This document shows positions 25,927-34,559 of a DNA stretch of 64,000 bases, piece after piece (position 1 is the first letter of the stretch; every line of letters starts with the position of its first letter). Source of the DNA: Clostridium sp. 1001271st1 H5 (GTDB lineage: Bacteria; Bacillota; Clostridia; Lachnospirales; Lachnospiraceae); NCBI RefSeq assembly GCF_005845215.1, contig NZ_SPHO01000007.1:186001-250000 (forward strand), written 5' to 3'. The translations under genes were made by a program, and so were the position numbers. The notes below the pieces were generated by a model, which had not been told where the DNA came from, made no database searches, and worked only from the letters and a program-made list of their open reading frames with translations.

Positions 25927-27758
25927 GACCCGTTTCCTCCCCCATATGGAAATACTGCAAAAACCTTTGTTCCGTATCCTACCCTGGATTCAATATAGAG
26001 CCCGTAATCCGCTCCGTACCTGGCTTTCATCAGCTCATGGATGCTGGTGAGCCCGATTCCGGTCACATGGCGTTTCTTGCTGTTTTCATCCAGCTCCTTC
26101 AGCACCTCATCCAGTTTTCCCTGCTCCATGCCCGCACCGTTATCCTGCACCGTGACGCAGACCCGCTCCCCATACTGTTCAGCCGTAATCCATATGGTGC
26201 CGTGTAGCACCTCTCCCATGCCGTGGAGCACCGCATTCTCCACTAGCGGCTGGAGGAAGAACTTAATGACCCTGAACTCCTCCAGCTCCTGTGGGATGTC
26301 CGTCACCAGCTCAATCCGGTTCTTAAGTCCCCAGTTTTTGATTTCCACCCATGCCCTGACAACACGCATTTCCTCCTTCAGAGGCACTTCCTCCTCCCTC
26401 CGGTTCATGGTGTTCTCCAGAAGGATTCCAAGGGAGGTAATCATGTCCGCTATGTTGCCTGCCCCGGATATCATGGCGGACCACTTGATTACATTTAACG
26501 TGTTGAAAAGGAAATGGGGGTTAATCTGGGCCCGGAGCATCTCATAGCGGAGATTCTGCTCTATTTCCTTCTGCTTGATGGTCTGGGCCGAGAGTTTCTC
26601 TATGTAATCCACCATCCTGCTGATTTCCCGCTCCGCCTCCACGATTCCGAACACAGGCATCTGCCTGCCCTTTGCGTCCTCCATGTCGGCGATTTTTGTA
26701 CCGCCTATGTTCACCCCGCTCACCTTATGAATCAGCCGGTTAAGAGGCGCATTGACATAGAAATACATGGCAAGGCAGACCGCGCAGGCCCCCAGGGCCA
26801 TGAGCATGGTCAGGGAATTCACCGTACTGTGGAGCTTGTCCACTGCCTGGGTAATGTGGGCAAGGGGCACCAGGTTCACCATGCGCCAGCCTGTGCCGGC
26901 CATGGTCACATGGTTCACCAGATACTCCTCCCCGCCCTTTGTATAATGAAAATAATCCTGGTCCTCCCGGAAATCCCCGTTCAGCCTGCCCGCTGATATA
27001 TCATCCAGAATATCACTGTGCTCCGTGGCATAAATCAGATGGTTTCCCTGGTCAAAGAGGGCCAGCACCGCGCCGTCATAGGGAATCAGCACCTGGGAAA
27101 GATTTTCCGTGGGAAAGGACACAAAGGACACCCCAAGGAATTTCAGGGAATTATAATCCTTAATCCGGCGGATAAACAGGATAAAATCCTCGTCCTTTCC
27201 TGATTCAATCCGGTCCTTGAACACACCCTTGTCATTGTAAATACAGGGCGCAATCCACCCGGACACTTCCTTGCCCTCCAGGAATTCCCGGTACCACGGC
27301 TGCTGTTTGACGCTCTGGGCAAACTTCTCCCCAAAATAACTGCTGTTGTCAATCCCGTCCGCCACGCTGTACACTGTTGCATCGGCTCCCAGGATGATGT
27401 AATGGAGCCTGTAATCAAAGAATATATTCCTGTAAAAGGTCAGGGTTTCCTCCACAGCCCGGATGCGGCTGACATTCTCCGAGGAATATACCTTTCCGTC
27501 ATAGGACTGGTTTAAGTAGGAGGCCACCTGCTTGTTGGTGCTGGATGCAGCCGACAGCTTGCGTATGGAATCCGTCACATCGGTCAGCGCCAGCTCGTTG
27601 CGGTTCATGTACTGGGATATGATGCCTGCCTCCTGGGTGATGAGCAGATTCCTGCTGCGGTTAAAGGAGTAGTGCATGATGAGGAACACGCTGATAAAGA
27701 CAGCGATAATACATGTATATATGATTTTAATCCTCAGGTTTACCTTCATCCTCTTCAT
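25920..27758 (-). CDS. YesM-type sensor histidine kinase
   Basis: A 612-residue membrane kinase. There is a transmembrane helix at 10-30, a large extracellular dCache-like sensor (about 35-290) and a second helix (about 300-325). A HAMP-like linker leads to the His-kinase motif AQINPHFLFNTLN with the phosphorylated His (about 415). A HATPase domain (VQDNGAGM, GIGLTSIHELM) follows. ATG 27758 follows GGGGGAC. A perfect eight-base hairpin (27774-27793) sits just upstream, after the amidohydrolase gene stop. It would phosphorylate the overlapping response regulator on sensing an extracellular ligand. Confidence 0.92.
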   Translation of the reverse strand: MKRMKVNLRIKIIYTCIIAVFISVFLIMHYSFNRSRNLLITQEAGIISQYMNRNELALTDVTDSIRKLSAASSTNKQVASYLNQSYDGKVYSSENVSRIRAVEETLTFYRNIFFDYRLHYIILGADATVYSVADGIDNSSYFGEKFAQSVKQQPWYREFLEGKEVSGWIAPCIYNDKGVFKDRIESGKDEDFILFIRRIKDYNSLKFLGVSFVSFPTENLSQVLIPYDGAVLALFDQGNHLIYATEHSDILDDISAGRLNGDFREDQDYFHYTKGGEEYLVNHVTMAGTGWRMVNLVPLAHITQAVDKLHSTVNSLTMLMALGACAVCLAMYFYVNAPLNRLIHKVSGVNIGGTKIADMEDAKGRQMPVFGIVEAEREISRMVDYIEKLSAQTIKQKEIEQNLRYEMLRAQINPHFLFNTLNVIKWSAMISGAGNIADMITSLGILLENTMNRREEEVPLKEEMRVVRAWVEIKNWGLKNRIELVTDIPQELEEFRVIKFFLQPLVENAVLHGMGEVLHGTIWITAEQYGERVCVTVQDNGAGMEQGKLDEVLKELDENSKKRHVTGIGLTSIHELMKARYGADYGLYIESRVGYGTKVFAVFPYGGGNGSC

Positions 27759-27773
27759 CAAACCGTCCCCCCT

Positions 27774-27793
27774 GGACGGCCAGACGGCCGTCC
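27774..27793. other. Short perfect hairpin between peptidase and kinase genes
   Basis: GGACGGCC (27774-27781), AGAC, GGCCGTCC (27786-27793). It lies between the M20 stop and the kinase start and has no T-run. It may influence RNA stability or kinase translation. Confidence 0.6.
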
Positions 27794-27799
27794 AACTCA

Positions 27800-29032
27800 T
27801 TATAACATTCTTTTATTTCCCGGACAATCCTGGGTCCTGTACATCGCGGGCACCTGCCTCTCAAATGCCTCCTGTATCTCCCTCTGGAGCCGGCTGCTGC
27901 TGAGTATATCAAACCCTGTCATGGCCAGGGCCTTTGCCCCCAGGATACACGCCCTGTCCCCTTTCTCCGATGCAGCAGCCGCCGCAAACTCCGGTGAATG
28001 GCCGTTGACCTCCCCTGGCGCAATGGATATATATTCATGAATCACCGGCATGTGAAGCGAGAGATTGCTTACATCCGATGAGCCGTAAAAGCCCATGGGG
28101 TCGGGGTAGGAAACAGGCTCCCCCAGTGATTCCAGGTTCTCCTTAAAGGCCTGGCCCATGGGGATATTGGGATAACGTTCGGAAAACAGGGGGTCCACAT
28201 GTATGTCCGCCCTGGCCCCTGTGAGCATGGCTGCAGTTTCCGCACAGTGCTTCACGATTCCCACCAGACGCTCCAAATCCCCCAGGGTCCTGGAGCGCAG
28301 GCAGAATTCACAGGATGCCTCCCCCGGAATCACATTGTTGGCCTGGCCTCCCTGGCGGATGACGCCGTTGACCGTATCCTGAAAACGGAAGCAGGGATGC
28401 ATCAGGTCAATATTGGAAAAGGCAGCCCTGACCGCTGTGAGGGCATTGATTCCCGATGCAGGGTTGGAGGAATGGGCTGATTTTCCGGTAAAGCCCGCAT
28501 AAACAGTGGTGCATCCCCTGGCGCTGCGCTGCACCATGGAGGGGCCGGAGGTGGGATGGCACATCAGCACATAATCCACATCCGCAAAGGCGCCCTGTGC
28601 CTGCATAAGGATTTTTCCGCCCTTTGTCTCCTCCCCCGGAGTCCCTATGACGTATACGGTTCCGCCCAGGCGGTCCAGTACAGAGGAAAGGGCTATGCCT
28701 GCCCCGGCTGCCATGGCTGCAATCATGTTGTGCCCGCACCCGTGGCCCAGTCCCTCCAGCGCATCGTACTCGGCCAGAAAGGCAATCTTTGGCCCATTCT
28801 GGCATCCGCTGGACACGCCGCTTTTTTTCACCGCTGTAAACGCGGTTGCCAGACCCCCGGTTCCTGTATCCACCCGGAAACCATGTGAACGCAGCAATCC
28901 TGCAATCCTGTCACAGGCGTAATATTCCTCAAACCCGCACTCCGGGTGGCTGTGTATATCATGGGACAGCTGTATCAGCTCCTCCCTGATTGCCTCCGCC
29001 TGTCCTGCCACATATTCTTTCGTCCCTTCCAT
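27800..29032 (-). CDS. M20-family amidohydrolase (AbgB/HipO-like)
   Basis: A 410-residue metallohydrolase related to p-aminobenzoyl-glutamate and N-acyl-amino-acid hydrolases. Motifs in order: HDIHSHPECGFEE near residue 25, FLAEYDALEGLGHGCGHNM (about 88-106), VIGTPGEETKGGK with metal Glu residues (about 135-148), and the dimerisation region with GKSAHSSNPASGINAL. The C-terminus has SIAPGEVNGHSPEF, where the last ligand lies. It stands between a terminator behind the Dpp importer and the kinase gene, so it may share partial read-through with both. Confidence 0.9.
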   Translation of the reverse strand: MEGTKEYVAGQAEAIREELIQLSHDIHSHPECGFEEYYACDRIAGLLRSHGFRVDTGTGGLATAFTAVKKSGVSSGCQNGPKIAFLAEYDALEGLGHGCGHNMIAAMAAGAGIALSSVLDRLGGTVYVIGTPGEETKGGKILMQAQGAFADVDYVLMCHPTSGPSMVQRSARGCTTVYAGFTGKSAHSSNPASGINALTAVRAAFSNIDLMHPCFRFQDTVNGVIRQGGQANNVIPGEASCEFCLRSRTLGDLERLVGIVKHCAETAAMLTGARADIHVDPLFSERYPNIPMGQAFKENLESLGEPVSYPDPMGFYGSSDVSNLSLHMPVIHEYISIAPGEVNGHSPEFAAAAASEKGDRACILGAKALAMTGFDILSSSRLQREIQEAFERQVPAMYRTQDCPGNKRML

Positions 29033-29053
29033 TCTCTACCGCCTTTCTCTCTA

Positions 29054-29086
29054 ATACAAAACCGGGAGGAAAAGGTTCCTCCCGGT
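29054..29086 (-). terminator. Terminator after the oligopeptide-binding protein gene
   Basis: On the minus strand an 11-base perfect stem (arms 29061-29071 and 29076-29086, loop of four) is followed by TTTTGTATT. Read-through would allow partial expression of the M20 gene. Confidence 0.85.
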
Positions 29087-29109
29087 CATGCAACGGCCTT
29101 CAGGCCCTG

Positions 29110-30648
29110 TTACTCTTCTGTTACCACCGCATTCTGGTACTCATGTGCGCCAATCTGGCTCAGCATCAGTCCCTGAAGCTTTCCGGTGGCTGCAATCACC
29201 TTTGTCTCGCTGTAAAGGCCGATGATTGGGGTGTCTGTAACCATGTCATCGTAAAGCTGCTTCAAAAGCGCTTCCCTCTCCTCGCCCTCGCCGGTGGATG
29301 CATACTTCACATATGTCTCATCGAATTCCGGGTTATAATACCGGGAGAAGTTATTGACAGAGGTGGACAGCAGCATTCCGTTAAACACATAGTCCGCATG
29401 TCCTGTATTGGTCTGCCAGAAATCCAGCATCAGGTCAAAGTCCTCGCCGGCCTCAATCAGGGAGAAGGATGTATTGTCATCCTGGGTCACAATGTTGAGG
29501 GTGATTCCCACCTCGGCCAGCTGGCTCTGAAGCACCTGGGCAATCTCCGTGTTGGTCTGGTTGGAGTTGGTCCACAGGGTCAGTGTAATGCCGCTGCCGT
29601 AGCCTGCCTGGTCCAGAAGGGATTTTGCCTTCTCCGGGTCATATCCGTTTGTCTCGTATTCCCGGTAATCCTGGGCGGACTGAGGTATGATGTTGTCGGA
29701 TACGGTTCCGAATCCATAGAGCAGGGAATCCACAATGGTCTGCTTGTTGATGGCGCACTCCACTGCCTTGCGGACATCCGGGCTGCCCACAGGGCCGTCG
29801 GAACTGCAGTTCAGCTCCATAAGGATGATTTTCATGGACGGGCTGGTGAGAATCTGAAGGTCCTTATTCTCCTGGATACGGGAGATATCATTGTTGGGAA
29901 CCTCATAAGCCACATCCACCTCGCCTGTTTCCAGCATCATGGTGCGCTGGGAAGCCTCAGGCACGATTTTCATGGTCAGGAGCCTTGTCTTTGCCGGGCC
30001 GCCCCAGTAATCATCAAAGCGCTCAAGGGTATAATAATCGCCTTCCACTGCCTCCTTTAATTTATAAGGGCCTGTACCGATTGGATTGGAGCCAAAGGTT
30101 GCCTCATCATATTCCGCAGGCACCACGGAAGCCTGGGGCAGGGTCAGTATGCTTAAGAAAGCCGGGTTGGGAGCTTTGAGCTTAACCGTTACATGGTAGT
30201 CATCATCAATGGTGCAGCCGTCGTAATTGCCCACAAACAGCGCTCCCCTCTGGTCGATGAGGTCCAGGGTGAACTTCACGTCCTCTGCATTCATATCAGA
30301 GCCGTCATGGAACTTTACGCCCTCCCTGAGGGTCAGCTTCAGGGTGGTGTCGTCCGCCCACTGGTACTCGGTTGCAAGGCACGGCTGCATCTTCATGCCG
30401 GAATCATAGGTGAGCAGCGGGTCAAACATGTTGTTGGAGATGGAGTAGGCCCTCTCCTGCTGTCCGATGGTTGCATCCAGCGTGGTCAGGTCATTGCCCT
30501 GGCAGAATATGATTTCATCCTTAATCTTCACATTCTGTCCGTCGCTTCCAGCCACTGTTTCCTGGGGTGTTTCTGCTCCGCCCTTACTGCCGCCGCAGCC
30601 TGTCATCACCATACAGGCGATAAGACACACGGCAATTGCTTTTTTCAT
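29110..30648 (-). CDS. Family 5 peptide-binding lipoprotein (DppA-like)
   Basis: A 512-residue substrate-binding protein. The signal peptide ends MVMTGC (lipobox, Cys18). The family 5 pattern continues as LATEYQWADDTTLKLTLREGVKFHDGSDMNAEDVKFTLDL (about 90-130). It would capture di- or oligopeptides, or other small amides, for the importer encoded just upstream. It is the last gene of the dpp-like run and is followed by a strong terminator. Confidence 0.92.
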   Translation of the reverse strand: MKKAIAVCLIACMVMTGCGGSKGGAETPQETVAGSDGQNVKIKDEIIFCQGNDLTTLDATIGQQERAYSISNNMFDPLLTYDSGMKMQPCLATEYQWADDTTLKLTLREGVKFHDGSDMNAEDVKFTLDLIDQRGALFVGNYDGCTIDDDYHVTVKLKAPNPAFLSILTLPQASVVPAEYDEATFGSNPIGTGPYKLKEAVEGDYYTLERFDDYWGGPAKTRLLTMKIVPEASQRTMMLETGEVDVAYEVPNNDISRIQENKDLQILTSPSMKIILMELNCSSDGPVGSPDVRKAVECAINKQTIVDSLLYGFGTVSDNIIPQSAQDYREYETNGYDPEKAKSLLDQAGYGSGITLTLWTNSNQTNTEIAQVLQSQLAEVGITLNIVTQDDNTSFSLIEAGEDFDLMLDFWQTNTGHADYVFNGMLLSTSVNNFSRYYNPEFDETYVKYASTGEGEEREALLKQLYDDMVTDTPIIGLYSETKVIAATGKLQGLMLSQIGAHEYQNAVVTEE

Positions 30649-30691
30649 ACATATATCCTCCTGAAATTATTCATTATATTCAACTCCCTGC

Positions 30692-31657
30692 CTATTTACC
30701 GCTGCAGAGAAGATGACACGATACAAAATGCCCCGGTGAAGCCTCAATCTCATGTATGGGCCGCCCGCATTCCGGGGTTGCCCTGGGACACCGCTTTGCA
30801 AACCTGCATCCCTCTCCCATGTTGATGGGAGAGCTCAGCTCCCCGTTCAATATCTCCCGTTCCATCTTAATGGTGGGGTCCGGGATAGGGATGGCTGACA
30901 ATAATGCCTGGGTGTAAGGATGCATGGGATGTTCAAAGAGCTCATCCGGCTTGGCCCTCTCCACCAGCTGTCCCAGGTACATAACCACAATGTCGTCGGA
31001 AAGATGCTTCACCACCGATAAATCATGGGTGATGAACAGATAGGTAAGTCCCATCTGCTCCTGAAGGTCCTGCATCAGGTTCAGCACCTGAGCCTGAATG
31101 GACACGTCCAGGGCCGACACCGGCTCATCGCAGACAACGAATTCCGGGTTCAGCGCCAGAGCCCTGGCAATACCGATTCTCTGCCTGCGGCCTCCGTCCA
31201 GCTCATGGGGATAGGAATTGGCAAACCGGTATGCCAGCCCCACCAGGTCCATCATCTCCCTGACCTTTTTCTGAAGGCCTTCCCTGTCGTTCTTCTTATA
31301 GATGCCCTGGAGCACCAACGGCGCCTCAATGGCCTGGCTCACCGTCATACGCGGATTCAGGGAAGAGTAGGGGTCCTGGAAAATAATCTGCATCCTGGAC
31401 CGCAGGGCCTTCACCTGCTTCTTGTCGTACTTCACAATATCCTGTCCGCCAAACCAGATTTCCCCGGACGTGGGTTCCTGAAGCCTCAATATGGTGCGGC
31501 CCAGAGTGGATTTGCCGCAGCCCGACTCCCCTACCACGCCCAGTGTCTTTCCCTTTTCAATGGAAAAGGATATGTTATCCACGGCCTGAAGGGGTCCGCG
31601 GGGCGTATCAAAATATTTCTTCAGATTTCTTACTTCTAACAGTCCCTGGTGTTCCAT
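30692..31657 (-). CDS. Peptide ABC importer ATPase (DppF/OppF-like)
   Basis: A 321-residue ATPase with Walker A GESGCGKST (about 41-49), Q-loop IIFQDPYSSLNPRM and Walker B EFVVCDEPVSALD. The signature reads LDGGRRQR where LSGGQRQR is usual; the changes sit in the ATP-sensing motif. The C-terminal cysteine-containing oligopeptide domain (GEGCRFAKRCPRATPEC) is an iron-sulfur or zinc site typical of OppD/OppF. ATG 31657 overlaps the TGA of the upstream ATPase gene; an upstream GTG gives one more residue. Confidence 0.9.
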   Translation of the reverse strand: MEHQGLLEVRNLKKYFDTPRGPLQAVDNISFSIEKGKTLGVVGESGCGKSTLGRTILRLQEPTSGEIWFGGQDIVKYDKKQVKALRSRMQIIFQDPYSSLNPRMTVSQAIEAPLVLQGIYKKNDREGLQKKVREMMDLVGLAYRFANSYPHELDGGRRQRIGIARALALNPEFVVCDEPVSALDVSIQAQVLNLMQDLQEQMGLTYLFITHDLSVVKHLSDDIVVMYLGQLVERAKPDELFEHPMHPYTQALLSAIPIPDPTIKMEREILNGELSSPINMGEGCRFAKRCPRATPECGRPIHEIEASPGHFVSCHLLCSGK

Positions 31658-32643
31658 CACTCCCCTGCCCCTTTCCTCAACTCATTCTCCACCTTGAAAC
31701 AGCGCACCTTGTGGCCGTTTCCGGCATCCATGAACCGGGGATGCTCCGTGCTGCACCGTTCAAAGGCATATTTGCATCTGTCCGCAAAGGGACATCCTGT
31801 CCTCTGCACCGTTGGGTCCGGCATCAGCCCGTCAATGGGATTCAGCCTGTGTACGTGCAGGTGCACCTGGGGAATGGCTCCCAGCAGTCCCTCGGTGTAG
31901 GGATGCAGGGTATGCTTATAGATATCCAGGACCGTTCCGCTCTCCACAACCTCCCCTGCGTATATGATGGCCACCTTCTCACACATCTGGGCAACCACGC
32001 CTAAATCATGGGTAATCAGAAGTGTGGCCGTATGGTATTTATCCTTAAGGCGCCGCATCATCTCCAGCACCTGGGCCTGGATGGTCACATCCAGCGCTGT
32101 TGTGGGCTCGTCCGCTATAAGCACCTTGGGGTTGCAGGCCAGGGCAATGGCGATAACCACCCTCTGCTTCATGCCCCCTGAGAACTGGTGCGGGAAATCC
32201 CCTGCCCTCTCCGCCGGAATACCCACTGTCTCCAGCATTTCCATGGCCTTTTCCTCGGCTTCCTTCTTGGTGCATTTTTCATGGACCCGGATTACCTCCG
32301 CAATCTGCTCCCCTACCCTGACAACGGGATTTAAGGATGACATGGGGTCCTGGAAAATCATGGATATCTGGTTGCCTCTGACGGCGCGCATTTCCGCACC
32401 GCTGGCCGTTAAGAGGTCCCTGCCCTCAAATTCAATGACGCCGCCCTCTATCCTGCCGGGAGGATTGGGAATCAGACGCATAATGCTCTTGGCAAGCGTG
32501 GTCTTTCCCGCGCCTGTCTCGCCTACCAGTCCCAGTGTCTCCCCGTCGTCCAGTTCCAGGTCCACATGATTCAGCGCATATACGGTTCCGTCCTCTGTAT
32601 GGTATTGTACCTGTAAATCTTTGATTTCTAATATATGACTCAA
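31657..32643 (-). CDS. Peptide ABC importer ATPase (DppD/OppD-like)
   Basis: A 328-residue ATPase. Motifs: Walker A GETGAGKTT (about 40-48), Q-loop MIFQDPMSSLNP, signature FSGGMKQR and Walker B VLIADEPTTALD. The C-terminal GCPFADRCKYAFERC cysteine cluster is typical of OppD-type subunits. It partners the DppF-like ATPase, whose start overlaps its stop. It starts 14 bases after the DppC-like permease gene. Confidence 0.93.
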   Translation of the reverse strand: MSHILEIKDLQVQYHTEDGTVYALNHVDLELDDGETLGLVGETGAGKTTLAKSIMRLIPNPPGRIEGGVIEFEGRDLLTASGAEMRAVRGNQISMIFQDPMSSLNPVVRVGEQIAEVIRVHEKCTKKEAEEKAMEMLETVGIPAERAGDFPHQFSGGMKQRVVIAIALACNPKVLIADEPTTALDVTIQAQVLEMMRRLKDKYHTATLLITHDLGVVAQMCEKVAIIYAGEVVESGTVLDIYKHTLHPYTEGLLGAIPQVHLHVHRLNPIDGLMPDPTVQRTGCPFADRCKYAFERCSTEHPRFMDAGNGHKVRCFKVENELRKGAGE

Positions 32644-32657
32644 CGTTTTGCTCCCCC

Positions 32658-33572
32658 TTATCGTTTCAGCTTTGGGTCAAGGGCATCCCGAAGGCCGTCC
32701 CCAAACAGGTTAAATGCAATGACTGCCACGATTAAGAACAGACCCGGGAACACGGAAATATGCCATGCGTCCCTCATATAGGTCCTTGCCGTGGTAAGGA
32801 TTGCGCCCCACTCCGGCTGGGGCGGCTGTACGCCCAGTCCCAGATAGGACAGACCTGCCACTGCCAGGATGGAATCGCCGATTCCCAGGGATACCTGCAC
32901 CAGGATTGGAGCCAATGCATTGGGCAGTATGTACTGGAACAGAATGGTGCCGTCCGATGCGCCTACGGCCCTGGCCGCCTCCACAAATTCGCTGTCCTTT
33001 ACCGTGAGCACCGCTGCCCTGGCAATTCTGGCGTATTTGGCAATACCCGACACGGCCAGCGCCAGTAACAGGTTGAAGGTGCTGGTTCCCAATGCAGCAA
33101 CAATGGCCATGGCCAGCAGCATATAGGGTACTGCCAGCAGCACGTCCATGACACGCATGATAGCGTTATCGGTCTTGCCGCCGTAAAATGCAGCTATCAT
33201 GCCAAAGGGCGCTCCCATGAGCACGGACAGCGCAATGGCCACCACGCCGATGGCAAACGAAAGCTTGGTTCCCCACAGGATGCGCAAAAGCAGGTCGCGG
33301 CCAAACTCATCGCATCCAAAGGGATGGGCCAGGCTGGGCTTTGCCAGACGCAGTGAAAGGTCCTGCTTTATGATATATTCGTTGTAAAAAGAATAGTTCG
33401 TAATCTGGTCAATGGCCAGTGTTGTAAGGATTGTAACTATGAACAGGACAATGATAACCAGACCCACCACGGCCAGCCGGTTGTGCCTGAACTGAATCAC
33501 CGACTGCTTCCACAGGGAACGCACCTTTTCATCCTGTCCCAAATTGTTCTCTGTTTTCTTTAATGTGCTCAT
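32658..33572 (-). CDS. Peptide ABC importer permease (DppC-like)
   Basis: A 304-residue permease. A cytoplasmic N-terminus and first helix (FRHNRLAVVGLVIIVLFIVTIL) lead to five further helices with the EAA loop VEAARAVGASDGTILFQYILPNALAP. ATG 33572 forms a four-base ATGA overlap with the DppB gene stop and has AGAGGG upstream; a start at 33593 is less likely. It includes the LAHPFGCDEFGRDLL motif of DppC proteins. Confidence 0.92.
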   Translation of the reverse strand: MSTLKKTENNLGQDEKVRSLWKQSVIQFRHNRLAVVGLVIIVLFIVTILTTLAIDQITNYSFYNEYIIKQDLSLRLAKPSLAHPFGCDEFGRDLLLRILWGTKLSFAIGVVAIALSVLMGAPFGMIAAFYGGKTDNAIMRVMDVLLAVPYMLLAMAIVAALGTSTFNLLLALAVSGIAKYARIARAAVLTVKDSEFVEAARAVGASDGTILFQYILPNALAPILVQVSLGIGDSILAVAGLSYLGLGVQPPQPEWGAILTTARTYMRDAWHISVFPGLFLIVAVIAFNLFGDGLRDALDPKLKR

Positions 33573-34537
33573 TTTTTCTTTGCCCTCTTCCATGATGATT
33601 GATATTCAGATTTAATCCTGGGGTCCAAAAATGCATACAGAAGGTCAACAATCAGGTTCACGATTGTAAACAGGATTGCCAGTGTCACCACGCTTCCCAG
33701 CACAGCAGGCGTATCCTTGTAGGAAATGGAATCCACCACAAAACGGCCTACTCCGGGCCAGGAGAAAATGGATTCCGTCAGCACGGAACCTCCCAGCAGG
33801 GTTCCGAAGTTAAGTCCCACCACAGTGACAATGGGAATCAGGGCATTTTTTAACATGTGCTTCCAGATGACCGCGCTTTCCGTAAGGCCCTTTGCCCTGG
33901 CCATGTCAATGTAATCCTGGCGCACTACCTCCAGTACGGAGGAGCGGGTGGTGCGGGCAATCAGCGCGGCATAGCCGCACCCCAGCGTCAGGGTGGGCAG
34001 AATCAGGCTTATCAGATTATCCGGAAATCCGTGCTGCATGCCCGAAGACGGCAGCCAGCCCAGATTCAGCGAAAAGATAATGACAAGAATCAACGCAAAC
34101 CAAAAGGTTGGCACTGCCATCAGGAACAGGGTGATAAACATGGTGATATTGTCCAGGGTGGAATACTGCTTGATGGCAGATATGATTCCCACCGGAATGC
34201 CGATGATGACAGAAAATATGATTCCTGAGGTTGCCAGCACCACGGTGTTGCCCAGACGTCCCATAATCAGGGAAAACACGGCCTGGCCGTTGCGGTAGGA
34301 TGTGCCTAAATCCCCATGGAGAAGTCCAAGTATGAACCGCCCGTACCGCACCAGGAACGGGTCGTTCAGCCCCATGGAATCCCTCAGCGAGGCAAGAGCT
34401 GCCTCCGTGGCATTGCTGCCCAGAATGATACGCGCCGGGTCGCCAGGAGCAAGGTCCATAATGGTAAACACCAGGAAGGTTGCTCCGATTAACACCGGTA
34501 TTGCAAATATAATACGTTTGATGATGTATCGTAACAT
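33569..34537 (-). CDS. Peptide ABC importer permease (DppB-like)
   Basis: A 322-residue permease starting MLRYIIKRIIFAIPVLIGATFLVF, the standard DppB N-terminal helix, with MDLAPGDPARIILG after it. The EAA loop is DYIDMARAKGLTESAVIWKHMLKNALIPIVT (about 205-235). It begins 22 bases after the M28 peptidase gene and overlaps the DppC-like gene. It is part of one operon of peptidase plus complete peptide importer. Confidence 0.93.
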   Translation of the reverse strand: MLRYIIKRIIFAIPVLIGATFLVFTIMDLAPGDPARIILGSNATEAALASLRDSMGLNDPFLVRYGRFILGLLHGDLGTSYRNGQAVFSLIMGRLGNTVVLATSGIIFSVIIGIPVGIISAIKQYSTLDNITMFITLFLMAVPTFWFALILVIIFSLNLGWLPSSGMQHGFPDNLISLILPTLTLGCGYAALIARTTRSSVLEVVRQDYIDMARAKGLTESAVIWKHMLKNALIPIVTVVGLNFGTLLGGSVLTESIFSWPGVGRFVVDSISYKDTPAVLGSVVTLAILFTIVNLIVDLLYAFLDPRIKSEYQSSWKRAKKK

Positions 34538-34559
34538 GATACGCGTCCTTTCTCAGTGA

